Shown here one piece after another: positions 47,426-58,221 of a stretch of DNA of 64,000 nucleotides; positions within the stretch are counted from its first letter, which is position 1; each line of letters opens with the position of its first letter. Below the pieces are notes generated by a model that saw only the letters and a program-made list of their open reading frames with translations, searched no databases and was not told the DNA's origin. Source of the stretch: Thalassia testudinum. Its lineage: Eukaryota > Streptophyta > Magnoliopsida > Alismatales > Hydrocharitaceae. The stretch lies in NCBI GenBank assembly GCA_037157565.1, contig JAZHRO010000063.1:11204001-11268000 (forward strand), in the 5' to 3' direction. The position numbers and the translations under genes are program-made.

Positions 47426-49273
47426 TGACGGATCGATTTTCACTTTGAATAATTAATATTAAGATAATTAATCGTTACAGTACAAAAGGTGGTGGAAAAT
47501 CTCTCAATCAAATATTAAATATATATGAATTTAAACTACAATAACAGATGTCGTATCCATACGGAGGAATAGACCAATAAATTCACAATAAATTTTCCTC
47601 TTATTTACTTAAAAGTAATTTCATTCATTCATCTGAATCCCAAAGAAAGAACACTAATAGATGAATCAAATAACCAATTTCTGAAAAAATATGGACCAAT
47701 CACGTAAATTCTCCTTTACTAGAATACTCCTATAAAATTAATCAACCCCAAAATATTCAATGGCATCCAATGTAAAGCATAATATCACCATTTAATGCAA
47801 GGCTAATAGATGGGGGAAGATAATCATGCAATTTGATAGGCCAATTAATTGGAGAAACTAAAGGGGCTTGGCTATAAATTCATTCAATTAATAAAATAAT
47901 AAATCAAAAATCATGTTTTGGCAATGGCAGTAAATGTAATAACTAATTGAAGTCAAAACAAAGCATTTGTTCTCTCTCCTCGCGAGAGAGAGCACCGGCG
48001 GGGCTGTTAACCGCAAGGGAGGTTGGCGAAAACGAGGCCGATCCGATGGAGGTTACAACGTCAACGGAGATGGCCGGAGGTGGCCAGCCGACGGAGGAGA
48101 ACCACCGGTCTGTTGGAGGAGCTTGTGGGGCAACGCCAGCAGTGAAGGGCACGCTGCAGATGGCGCGCGCCTGCAGGTGCGGTAGGAGGGCACGAGGACG
48201 AGGGCGGTGCAGCGCCTTTAGTGAAGGGCGCGGGTAGAGCGTCTGCGGTGCGGCTGCAGTGAGCGCTGGACACCTGCGGGAGACGGGTGTTGGCGTGCGG
48301 TTGCGAAGGCGGGCACTAGAGAAGGGCGCGCTTGCGAGAGTGGGCAAGGTGGAGCGGGCTCCTGGTGGTGTGCCTGAAGGCGGTGGAGGCTGAGGCGCAC
48401 GCCTGTTGGCGCACAAGGTGGAGGAGCGGGCGCCTGCATGTGGCTAGGGTGGTCTGCAAAGAGGGAAAGCACTGCGGGTGCGAAGGCAGGCACTGGTGCG
48501 GTGCCTGCGGTGCTTGGCAGGGGTGCGGGTGAGCGGAGCGGCTATGCAGCTCCTACGGGTGCTGGCCTAGCAGTGGTGAAGGCGCGGCTGGAGGATGAAG
48601 GCGGGCAGACGTCTGCAGGCGTGAAGGCGTGCAGTGCCAGCAGGTGCGGCTACAGGTGGGCGATGGCCGGTGTGCGCCTGCAGGAAGGGGGGAGCTGTGG
48701 TGTGCACGGCCTGGTAGGGGCGCGCAAGGTGGAGTGGCGCGGTTGCGTGAGCGCCTGCAGGTATTAGGTGTGAGGCAAACTGGTGCGGTGGTTGGAGAGG
48801 CGGCTGGAGATGGGCGCTGGAAGGGAGGATGCGGTGATGGCGCTGCAAGGGAGGATGGGCTACACAGTGCACGTGGGGAAGCAGTTCCCCGCAGGGGGGA
48901 AGATGCAGATGCCCCTCTCCTTTCTCTACCTCCTCTTTAACTCCACTCCTTTGCGCGTGCGTGAGTTAAGGGATTTTCAAATCCCTTAGCTATTTCTGGC
49001 CGGCGGCTGTTGAGGGTGCTCGGAGGATGGGGAAAAGAACTACCGCTGATTTTTGAAAGGGTAATTTACCTTCCCCTCCTTATTCTTTTGCCAAATATTT
49101 TTCATGCACATAAAAAGAACATAAAATCATTACATATTAAGTTATAAAATAAATGTAAACCTAAACAACGATACATGCAAACATTCTATAACTGAATGTA
49201 GTTATTAACAAACCTAAAAGATACAATTAAATTTACTTAGGCGTAATATTAGTTCATTAAAATGGACTCATCA
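47426..49273 (-). repeat. 5' LTR of F (minus)
   Basis: 1848 bases, plus-strand limits TGACGGATCG and GGACTCATCA, near-identical to 40759-42610. The GC-rich core lies at about 47985-48960. The E RNase H sequence resumes directly afterwards (49274). Confidence 0.92.
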
Positions 49274-49421
49274 ATCACTCGATTTAGAGATGATGTACGA
49301 CACTTCTAATTTTGCCGTCGGTGCTATTTTAGGCCAACGTCGGTAGAAACAACCTTTTCTCATATACATGCTAGCAAGACGCTGAATGAGGCTCAGCGCA
49401 ATTACACTGTCACCGAAAAAG
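49274..49421 (+). pseudogene. pol: RNase H of E, part 2
   Basis: Reads SLDLEMMYDTSNFAVGAILG (first residues overlap the target repeat), the RNase H region with the catalytic Asp (YDTSN for CDASD), then, after frame changes, NEAQRNYTVTEK. It stops at the AAAAG target site of LTR G. Confidence 0.85.
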
Positions 49422-51141
49422 TGTAATTTCCTGGTTGGACAGGGTGAGATTTGCATGACATAATATAAAGTGATTGCGTAATTAAAATAGACAGTCTTAC
49501 AATAGAATAATCACACAAAGGGCACAAGTATTTTTAGGTGGAAACCCAAACCAGGTGAAAATCACCACCTAACCCTCTCAAGTTAAGATTTTCCGATCGA
49601 CCTAGTCAATCAAAACCACTAAACCCAATCACTTAAACGAGTGTGACTAAACCTCAATTACAACCACACTATTTAGACCGAGGGTAGTGCACCTCAATAC
49701 CCCTTCTCTTCACAAGAAGGAATTTGTCTCGCGAAGGAGACGGGAATTCGCAAAGCGAATACTCAACCAAAGACTATAAAATATAACAATCCTATAGAGC
49801 CTCAAATATTTAATCATAGCTTTTATAGGAGTTAGGAAACTTCCCTTTGGTGGAAGTGCATCAAAGTGACGACCCAAATGCGTGAACCACGCGACGGCGC
49901 TTTGTCACTCTCATAATCGCGGAGGGAGAGCGGGTGCGCAAAGGGATCAAGCTCTCTAGATATGAAATAGATGCTCGGAGAGCTAGAGCTTCAATTACTT
50001 CTCTTGGACACAAAAGATGTGGAAAGTGGTTTGCTTAGTATGTCTTGGTGTATTGTTCAAGCCAAGGGTTCTCCTTTATTTATAGAGGACCTAGAAAGAC
50101 TTTGGAAGGCCTGGAAGGCTTCCATAACCGTTGGGTGCAAATCCAAGGCAAATCAGGCTTAAGTCAGAATTAATCATGATTCTGACAGGGTCATCAATCG
50201 TCTAGTCTTGGCATCAGAAGTCTGGAAAACCCGTTTAAGACATCTGGGAACTAAGTCAGATGTCTGATTTTAGGCAGGTTTCCTTCCTAACTTGAATCAG
50301 ATCTAAGCAGAGCTCTAGTGTATGTCCATAAGATGACACACAGGACGTCGGGCATTAGGTCTGGACGCCTAGAAACCTATTATTCTGCGAAAATGGATTC
50401 CCAAGGGAGTACAACGGCTAGAAAATCTCTGAGAAGAGATTTTGGGTCAGCCGAGGCAAAATGGTCATATATCAGACGTCTGGGGTCCTCTACGAACGTC
50501 TGATACGAAGCTAACGGTCATTTTCTCAACGTTTGCTAAGGAAACCAACGGTCCACTAATTGGACGTCTAGCAAAGGCATCAGACGTCTCCTAAGACGTC
50601 TGAACTAGGGTCTGGACATCTGATTTCATCAGACAGAACTAAGTCCAGCCTAAATAATCGGACGTCTGAGTCAACAGTCAGACGTCTTAAAAGTTTTTAT
50701 CAGACGTCTGAAATCCAGATTAGACGTCTCAAAAGGTTGTTTGATCCTTATTTTGGTTTTCTAAGTTCTCTATAGAAAACCTAAGTATCCTAGGGTAGTA
50801 CAGGTGTTCCTAGGACTACTTTAAGGATCCTTTGAGGCTCTTTAACATAAGATCTAAGATAGAAATAAAGAGCAAAACAAAGAAACAAAATTACATAAAA
50901 TAGGATAAAATGAAATCTATCATATTCTTCATCTCCTTCCTTCTTCAAGCTTTCAGTCCTCGCGAAGCTAATCCGCCTCTATCAAGCTCCTCCAATTCGC
51001 TATGGATGCAAGCTCGAACTCTGTCTAAACACTTGTCTCCATTTGCAATTTGACCTGAAAACTATGACTCAAAAGCAAATGTTAAAAGATACGTGTTTTG
51101 TTATCATCAAAATAAACGATCGTGGTGCTCTAGCACCAACA
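49422..51141 (-). repeat. Solo LTR G, SIRE/Maximus-like copia
   Basis: Plus limits are TGTAATTTCC at 49422 and GCACCAACA at 51141, 1720 bases. Perfect target repeats AAAAG lie at 49417-49421 and 51142-51146. Reversed, it begins TGTTGGTGCTAGAGCACCAC and TTTTGATGATAACAAAACAC, a start typical of SIRE-type copia LTRs. TATAAATAAA on minus at 50075-50084 may be its TATA box. No internal sequence is left. Nine ACGTCT motifs lie in 50470-50730. Confidence 0.9.
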
Positions 51142-51370
51142 AAAAGAACTACTAGCAGTAGTATTTGGGTTAGAGAAATTCAGATCGTACTTATTAGGGT
51201 CCAAGGTCATCATTTTCACTGACCACTCCGCCCTCCGGCATTTGTTGGCAAAGAAAGATGCCAAATCACGACTCATTAGATGGATCCTTCTATTGCAGGA
51301 ATTTAATATCGAAATCCGCAACAAAGCCGGAAAGCAGAATGTTGTGGAGGATCATCTATCTAGACTGGAC
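51142..51370 (+). pseudogene. pol: RNase H of E, part 3
   Basis: Continues [19 protein letters not shown], then [40 protein letters not shown] and [12 protein letters not shown]: the end of RNase H with the DHSALR motif and the tether to integrase. The frame is open over most of this part. Confidence 0.88.
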
Positions 51371-52692
51371 CCAGGCCACATTCCTTATTCCCTGCCTATC
51401 CATGAGCAATTTTCGGATGAATCTCTTTTGGCAGTTCGTTCCGTTGACTTCCCTTGGTATGCGGATATCACGAACTACCTTGCCGCAGGCAAGATTCCCG
51501 CGAACCTATCCAAGGACCAGAAACTCAAATTCACTGCCAAAGCCAAATACTACCTCTGGGATGACCCACTGCTCTTCTGCATTGGAGCGAACCAGATTAT
51601 TCAAAGATGCACCCAACTCTGAGATCCCCAGTATGTTATCTTTTTGCCATAATGATGCCTGTGGTGGTCATTTCTCGGGACAGAAAACCGCTGCAAAAAT
51701 TTTGCAGTCGGGATTTTTCTAGCCAATCATTTTTAGAGATACACACGAATACACCCAACATTGCAAACGATGACAGTCGGTCACTTCTATGACCAAGAAA
51801 GACATGATGCCACTCCAACCCATCATGGTCATAGAAGTGTTCGACGTCTGGGGCATCGATTTTATGGGCCCTTTTTCCGAATTGGCATGGCTTTGAGTAC
51901 ATATTGCTAGCCGTTGACTATGTCTTGAAGTGGGTCGAGGCCATCCCGGCGAGACGACCTGATCATAAGACCATCATTTCTTTCATACGGTAGTATATCT
52001 TCGTGAGATTCGGAATACCCCGCGCTCTGATTAGCGACGGAGGAAGCCACTTCACTCATGCCCACTTCAAGTCATTATTAAAGAAATACGAGGTACGTCA
52101 CCGTATAGCCACCCCGTATCACCCGCAGACCAATGGGCAGGCTGAAGCGTCTAACCGTCAGATCAAGCTGATTCTCCAGAAGACGGTTAGACCAGACAAG
52201 AAGGACCGGTCTGATAAATTAGTTGACGCACTTTAGGCATATCAAACCGCATATAAGGCCCCACTCGGAATGTCACCATATCACATGGTATATGGAAAGG
52301 CCAGTCACCTTCCTGTAGAGCTGGAACACCGCGCCTTTTGGGCGGTGCGAAAATGTAACCTTGACCTCGATGCAAGAGGTCAAGAACGGAAACTCCAGCT
52401 CAGCGAATTAGAAGAGATCCGACGGGAGCCCTATGAGAACTCATTGATATACAAGGACAAGACCAAGGCCTTTCATGACCGCCACATCCAGAGGAAAGCA
52501 TTCACACCCAACCAGCAGGTCTGGTTGTTTGATTCACGACTGAAACTGTTCGCAGGGAAGCTCAAGTCCAAGTGGACTGGCCCGTATGTTGTGATTCATC
52601 CATATCCTAATGGGGCAACCCAAATTAGGGACCCAAAATTCGGGCATATATCTACGGTAAATGGCCAGCACCTCAAGCAATTTTTGGCCTAG
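51371..52692 (+). pseudogene. int: Integrase of E
   Basis: The zinc-binding region has HNDACGGHFSGQKTAAKIL and a later YTQHCKR, with the next Cys changed. The catalytic core has [10 protein letters not shown] (Asp at 51858), LISDGGSHF (Asp at 52036) and [12 protein letters not shown] (Glu at 52144), so D-D-35-E spacing is exact. The C-terminal part has LGMSPYHMVYGKASHLPVEL, QVWLFDSRLKLFAGKLKSKW and GPYVVIHPYPNGA and ends at 52692 with QHLKQFLA. Stops (TAG near 51720, 51994 and 52234) and two frame changes break it. In an intact element it would insert the cDNA in the nucleus. Confidence 0.92.
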
Positions 52693-52815
52693 GAACCTCC
52701 TCCACCTGACGAGATCATTAATCTTATTGAGGACGTGTGATTGAATGCTCGCCCAGCTGGAGACATTAACTTAAGATGTATAGATAGCATCTATCCCGCA
52801 TTCCATCATTTATAC
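52693..52815 (+). other. Start of the E 3' untranslated region
   Basis: Non-coding sequence after integrase, interrupted by the LINE at its AT-rich site. Continues at 58222. Confidence 0.75.
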
Positions 52816-52827
52816 ATAACCATTTTT

Positions 52828-53115
52828 TTTTTTTTGAAACAGAAAGGAAAGCTATCGTCCTGCGATAGCAGTCCAGAGTAGTATATTATGTGCAAAGAAG
52901 GGAGATTACAAAGAGGATCCCCAAGACTGTATGAGGGACTAGCACTCTCTTACAATATTCTCACAACATACCGGCCTCTCCTAAAAAAGTCTCTCATTCC
53001 TTGCCTTCCATACGCACCAAATAGAAGCAGCCATGTGGACATGTGGTTTCCCTCTCATCTCAAATCCATGCCACAAAGAATTCCACTCTGGTAAAGGCTC
53101 CTGACAAATATTTCT
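52828..53115 (-). other. 3' untranslated tail of the LINE
   Basis: Non-coding on minus after the ORF2 stop, ending in poly-A. An inverted repeat CTATCGTCCTGCGATAG lies at about 52852-52868, just before the tail, and could form a 3' hairpin. Confidence 0.6.
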
Positions 53116-56100
53116 CTAGATGACATCAGTGATAAGGCAAGAAGAGAAGAGGTGATTTACATTATCAGTGCTCATCTCACATAAAAAACACACATGATGA
53201 TCTGTACCCAATCTTCTGTGGCGTAGATCACTTGTGATTAACCCATCTCTCCTGCACAGCCAAAGGAAGATTTGTACCTTGAGAGGAATTTTTAACATCC
53301 ATATCTTCTTATCAATGGAATCATGTCTCCATCCCTCTTCAAAATTTAAAATTCTGTTATACCCAGATTGGGCACTATAGATCCCATCCCACAGATATCT
53401 GTCCTCCATTCCAGGCCTAGGTCTGAAATTTTCAAGGTCTAATAAAAGCCTTCTCTTCTCATCCCATAACCGGGTAGTTCTTCTACTGCTGCTGGATTCC
53501 ACATCATCCAGATTCCAACTGCTGCTACTGCAAGACCAGATCTTGTTGACCGTAGCATTCTTGTCAGCTGCTGCATCAAAAGCTCTCGGATAGAGCTCCT
53601 TCAAGACCCCCAATTCAGACCATTCCTCCCAGAATCTGAAAGACCTGCCATCTCCAAGTGAAGGTTGCAGCAGATGGAACTGATCAGCCAAAGCCTTAGT
53701 TACTGATTTCCAGAAAGGTGATGGACAGTTTGGCTGAAGTCTGGAAAACCTACTGTTGGAAGCTCCATATCTATCTCTGATCAGATCAGACCACTGTTTC
53801 AGATCACCTTGCAGCAGCTTAACAGCCCATTTGAGTAGGAAGGCATCATTAAAATGCTGCAAGGACTTGATCCCAAGACCACCTAGCTCCTTAGGATAGC
53901 AGATTTGATCCCATTTAAGAGGCTGCAAGAAGCTGCCCTTGTGTCTAGCTCCCTTCCAAAAAAATCTCCTCATCACATCCAATCTTTTCCAAATGGATCT
54001 TGGTGCTTTGAAAATGGAGAAGTAGAAAACAGTGATGGAGGTGATCACCGAATTGAGTAAGATAAGCCTTCCACCTCTGGATAAGAATCTGCTGTGCCAA
54101 CCATCAAGTTTCATAGAGATCTTGTCAAAAAAGCAATTCCAATCACCTCTCTTCAACCTGGGAAACCTCAAAGGCAACCCAAGATATCTGATAGGAAGAC
54201 TAATGCGGGGAGTCTTCAGGATGGTTGCTAAGGCTTCTTGCTCCTTCTCAAGTAAACCAAAGCAGACCAAACCAGACTTGTCCCTATTTAACCTCAGTTC
54301 AGAAAGCTCACCAAAGATATCAACCAAGTAATGCAAGGCCAACGCTCCATCCATGGATCCTTCAACAAAAAAGACAGTATCATCTGCGTACTAAAGAATG
54401 GGAGCCAGACTATTCCTGCAAGAGAGTGAATATCCTCTAACAAGACCCGCTTCAGAAAGCTTACAAGCAAACCAAGCTAAACTGTAAACTGACAAATTAA
54501 AGATCAATGGGGCCAGCAGGCATCCTTGCCTGATGCCACATTCAGGCTAGATCCATGCACCACAGGGTTTCCCATTTATTAGAGGGGTAAAGGAGGCCCT
54601 GGTAATACATCTCTTAACCCAAGCTATCCAAGTAGGGGGAAAGCCCCATCTTTTAAGCACATCCCATAAATAAGGCCAGTTGATTGAGTCATAAGCCTTA
54701 CGAAAATCAACCTTCCACATGAAGGCCTTGCATCTTCTTTTATGCCAGCCACAAACCATCTCTTGGGCCAAGATAAAAGATTCTTGTAGGGATCTACCCG
54801 GGAGGAAAGCAGACTGAGCAGGATGGATCAAGTCTTGCAATACAGGCCTCAATCTATTAACCAGGACCTTTCCAATCACCAGATACAAGGAGTTAGAAAG
54901 AGCAATGGGTCTAAATTCCTGGAAAGATTCAGCACCCGGAGTTTTAGGCAAAAGAAATAGAAAAGATCTATTAATTCTTTCAAAGCCAAAATTGCCACTT
55001 TGGAATTCTCTAATTACCCCCATAACCTCTGAGCCCACAATGTCCCATAGTTCTTTGTAAAAAAAAACCTAGATTCCATCAGGACCAGGCGATCCTTCAC
55101 AATTGAGATCATTAATAGCCTTCAATACTTTAGCCTCAGAAATAGATTCAATCAGGCTGGCCCCTTGAGACTCATTAATCCTGGGCAAATCATATGTTGT
55201 CATTCTCCAATTACCCCTACCTGCAGCTCTTGAAGATTCCTTGAAGTACCTGACGGCCTCAGCTCTGATATCAGATAAGGAGGTAATTCTCTGCCCCTTT
55301 ACAAACATTGACGAGATCAGATTTGTTCTCTTCCTAGAGCTAGCAGCCAATTGAAAAAATTTGGTGTTTGCATCCCCCTCACTTAGCCATAGCTGTCTAG
55401 ATCGCTCTCTCCAATCCATCTCCAATTTCAGGTCTTCCTCAATTACCACCCCCTACCATCTTCTATCAGCAAGATCAAGTTCAGATAGATGGTCCACAGC
55501 TTCCTTGGTATCCAATTCCTGAATTTTCAGCAAGGCCTCATGACGCTTCTGATATCTAAGAACTGAGACAATATCTCCATACTCCTTCAGCATGCCTTTC
55601 AGAGCCATAAGCTTAGAAGCCAGTCTGGAGGTGGCTGTGCCCTCACCCTGCTGTGACCTCCACCAGCTGGCAAGCATGTCTCTGAACACTGTTTCCCTCA
55701 GCCAAGATCTCCTAAATTTAAAATAGGAACCAGCCACCACCTGCTCACCATTGTCCCACACCAAAGGTGTATGGTCAGAAAATGGACGTTCAAGACCACA
55801 CACAAATGACATCTGGAAGAGATCCAACAGCTCAGCATTCCCAAAAAATCTGCCAATCTTGGACATGAGCCCATTGCCATTCCTCCAAGTGAATTCAGCC
55901 CCTAATGATGGAAATTCGCACATCCCCAAGGCCTGGACCACCAACTGAAATCCTATGGAGGAGCTATCGACCACCCCATTAGGTCTGTCACTCCCCACTA
56001 AAGTACAATTAAAGTCACCTCCAACAAGCCAAGCCCCCCCACCTACAAATTTTGCAGCTAGATTCCAGTCCTCCCACAGTTCCTGCCTCCTGTTAGGATC

Positions 56101-56439
56101 GTTTGGCTCATATACACCAGTCACATAGAAGACACTATCCCCCTGGCCTCTTGTGAATCTGCAGGTCAGAAGGTGCCTAGCCATGGAAACCTCCTATAAG
56201 CATAGCATAGGCTTCCTCCACCAAATGGTAATTCCCCCAGATCTGCCAATGGAATTGACCACCACAAGGTCATTTGCAGATCCTGCCCTCATCTCTTCCC
56301 ATGCCTTATCAAAAGCACAGTCAATGTGTGTCTCCTGAAGGATGGCACAGTCGATTTCCCATTCACGCAGATATCTAATTAGCGACCCCCTCCTTCTTCT
56401 ATCGCACAGCCCACGCACATTCCAGCTCAAGATCTTCAT
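53116..56439 (-). pseudogene. LINE ORF2: endonuclease and reverse transcriptase, five TAG stops
   Basis: One frame of 1108 codons from ATG 56439 (MKILSWNVRGLCDRRRRG) to 53116, with no frameshift. The APE-type endonuclease has LQETH, GGDFN, EFTWRNGNG and FSDHTPLVW. The RT has SEGDANTKFF, PGPDGI, FRPIALSNSLY, QSAFLPGRS, KVDFRKAYDSINW, GIRQGCLLAP and YADD (codons 684-687), then LRLNRDKSG. A zf-RVT domain follows at the C terminus (VQIFLWLCRRDGL, CFLCEMSTDNVNHLF). Stops are TAG at codons 82, 329, 457, 631 and 683, the last just before YADD where LQYADD is usual. The start overlaps the ORF1 stop as ATGA. An intact form would carry out target-primed reverse transcription. Confidence 0.93.
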
Positions 56440-58151
56440 TTGGGAATCAAGTCTGTCCCCTTCACAGCTGCAGAAGTTCTGCTAACCTTCATCACAGCTG
56501 CAACGACTGATTCGTCAATCTTTTGTGTGGGAGTGTGCCTTCTTAACCTCAGCTTATAGGGAGGTTTCCAACTCCTAGTAATAGGAGTCTTTGACTTCGA
56601 ATGCATGACTTCAGCCACAGGAGAGCAGGTCTGCAAGTTCACAGGATTCACAGAGGGGTCCACCATATCCAAGACAACATGCTCATTAACCACATTCATA
56701 ATCATCCCTTCATCAGGCTCACCCAGATGGGTTTTCAGATCCTCACTCACAACTTCATTTGATAAACTCATTTCCTTTCCATTAGCATCCGTCACTGCAA
56801 CTGCCTCTTGGACCAAGTGTACATCATCTACAATGTCCTGAACTTCAGACCTCATCTCCATAATTCCCAGTCTCCCCACCTCATCTACCAGTTCCCTCTC
56901 TCTCAAGCATTCAGCCACCACCTCCTGACAGTCACCGTGTGGTTGCAAGGAAGGGTCTTTGGACTTCAGCACCTCAACACAGGAGGGGAGGTCTTGGATC
57001 AGAGATACTTCAGCCACACCTGCCAAAGCTTCAGTCCTCATCTCTACATCCCCCAGGTTCCCTACCCCATCCACCAATTCCCTGCCCTTAGAACATTCTG
57101 CCATCATATCCTGATTAGCACAATTTGGACACAGGGGAGGAGTTTTAGATTTCAACACCACAGTATAAGAGGGGGGACGATGTCTAGGGATGACCTCTCG
57201 ATCTGCCACAAAAAAATTCAGAAGGAGCATCCAAGAACTACCCCCACATCTGACGATCAGTTTATCAGGAATGGCACTAGCCCTGAAGACTTTTACCCTC
57301 ACATTCAGGACACTGGCATCTCCTTCAGTCAGCCCAACAGCAGCATCCACGGCCATAGATGCAAACCCAGCTATCATGTTTTCCACCACCTTCCTAGATC
57401 TCAGATGTAGAGGCAAACCTCCGATCTCAAGAACACCAGACCTAGCAGCTATTCTTTGAGGGGGATGTTCAAGCAAAGATCCATCAAAAGGGGATACCAG
57501 CCGCCAAATCACTGATAGCCCACCCAAAAAACTAGTTTGAAAGCAGTATCTTTCAACATCTCCCGCACCCACATCAAACAGCACAAATCGCGACGACGAA
57601 CCAATCGCAATCTTCCAATCATCAGTTGATAAAGAGAGAGATCTCACCAATTGTCGAATTCTGTCCATCGATATGGTGCCCATCATAACTTCTCCAATCA
57701 AAGCACTACGTAGGGCCAGTTCTGCTACTTTGACATCCTCAGTCAGGGGAACCTCGACATCCAAAGCGCAACCCCCGAGAATTTTGGGGGGAGGGGGGAG
57801 GGGCATCTGCAACTTACCCCGAGGCCACGAATGTGTATTGCAGTCCCTGCCCCCAGAACCATCACATGTCGCTAGGCAGGCGTCCCGTTTGTGACCAAAA
57901 CCTCTGCACGCCAGACATAGCAGTGGACGCCGGTAGGTCGCCGCTAGGTGCCCTCGAAAGCGACATCGATAGCAGGTCACCTCCCTGCGACCTCTGCCCC
58001 AACCATCTCGAAAATCCCTCCTGCCCATGTTCCTAACATTCACAGGGACACGTACACCACGCGCCTTCCTGCGCCAAGATCGCGGACGCCATACCACCCA
58101 TCCTTCAGAGTCACCGGCACCGGCGCCGGGCCCCCTCAGGCGGCCGGCCAT
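56436..58151 (-). CDS. LINE ORF1: nucleic-acid-binding protein, open frame
   Basis: The start chosen is ATG 58151 (MAGRLRGPGAG), because an upstream in-frame ATG lies outside the element beyond the target repeat. 571 residues with no stop. Two zinc knuckles near residues 55-85: the first reads CYRCRFRGHLAATY, with Tyr in place of the last Cys, and the second CLACRGFGHKRDAC is complete. Then comes DVEVPLTEDVKVAELALRSA and a DUF4283-like region (WRLVSPFDGSLLE, GVLEIGGLPLHLRS), followed by a low-complexity acidic tail. Knuckles before the DUF4283-like region are the layout I know from monocot LINEs. Family role: coats the LINE RNA. The stop overlaps the ORF2 start by four bases. Confidence 0.85.
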   Translation of the reverse strand: MAGRLRGPGAGAGDSEGWVVWRPRSWRRKARGVRVPVNVRNMGRRDFRDGWGRGRREVTCYRCRFRGHLAATYRRPLLCLACRGFGHKRDACLATCDGSGGRDCNTHSWPRGKLQMPLPPPPKILGGCALDVEVPLTEDVKVAELALRSALIGEVMMGTISMDRIRQLVRSLSLSTDDWKIAIGSSSRFVLFDVGAGDVERYCFQTSFLGGLSVIWRLVSPFDGSLLEHPPQRIAARSGVLEIGGLPLHLRSRKVVENMIAGFASMAVDAAVGLTEGDASVLNVRVKVFRASAIPDKLIVRCGGSSWMLLLNFFVADREVIPRHRPPSYTVVLKSKTPPLCPNCANQDMMAECSKGRELVDGVGNLGDVEMRTEALAGVAEVSLIQDLPSCVEVLKSKDPSLQPHGDCQEVVAECLRERELVDEVGRLGIMEMRSEVQDIVDDVHLVQEAVAVTDANGKEMSLSNEVVSEDLKTHLGEPDEGMIMNVVNEHVVLDMVDPSVNPVNLQTCSPVAEVMHSKSKTPITRSWKPPYKLRLRRHTPTQKIDESVVAAVMKVSRTSAAVKGTDLIPK

Positions 58152-58221
58152 CCAACGACTCTTCCCACTCAAAGGGAAATTCAAAATTCCCAAAGTGATT
58201 TCTATATAGATAACCATTTTT

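Larger units (their letters stand above)
40759..49273 (-). mobile_element. Element F: non-autonomous Athila-like element, antisense in E
   Basis: Two LTRs (5' on minus 47426-49273, 3' on minus 40759-42610) begin TG and end CA. On minus the primer site follows the 5' LTR (47405-47422), a single long URF frame lies inside (46190-44193), and a polypurine tract precedes the 3' LTR. The insertion splits the E RNase H at the codons for ...PDWS. The target repeat is GTCGC (40754-40758) against ATCAC (49274-49278), which fits one 5-bp duplication with two G-to-A changes. No pol genes. Confidence 0.92.
52823..58209 (-). mobile_element. Full-length L1-type LINE, antisense in E
   Basis: About 5.4 kb on minus: a short 5' leader (58209-58152), ORF1, ORF2, a 3' tail of about 290 bases and a poly-A tail (13 T on plus, 52823-52835). 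Target repeats ATAACCATTTTT lie at 52816-52827 and 58210-58221; the last T bases overlap the tail. The 5' end is not truncated, which is uncommon for LINE copies. ORF1 is open and ORF2 keeps one frame with five stops, so the insertion is younger than E. Confidence 0.93.
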
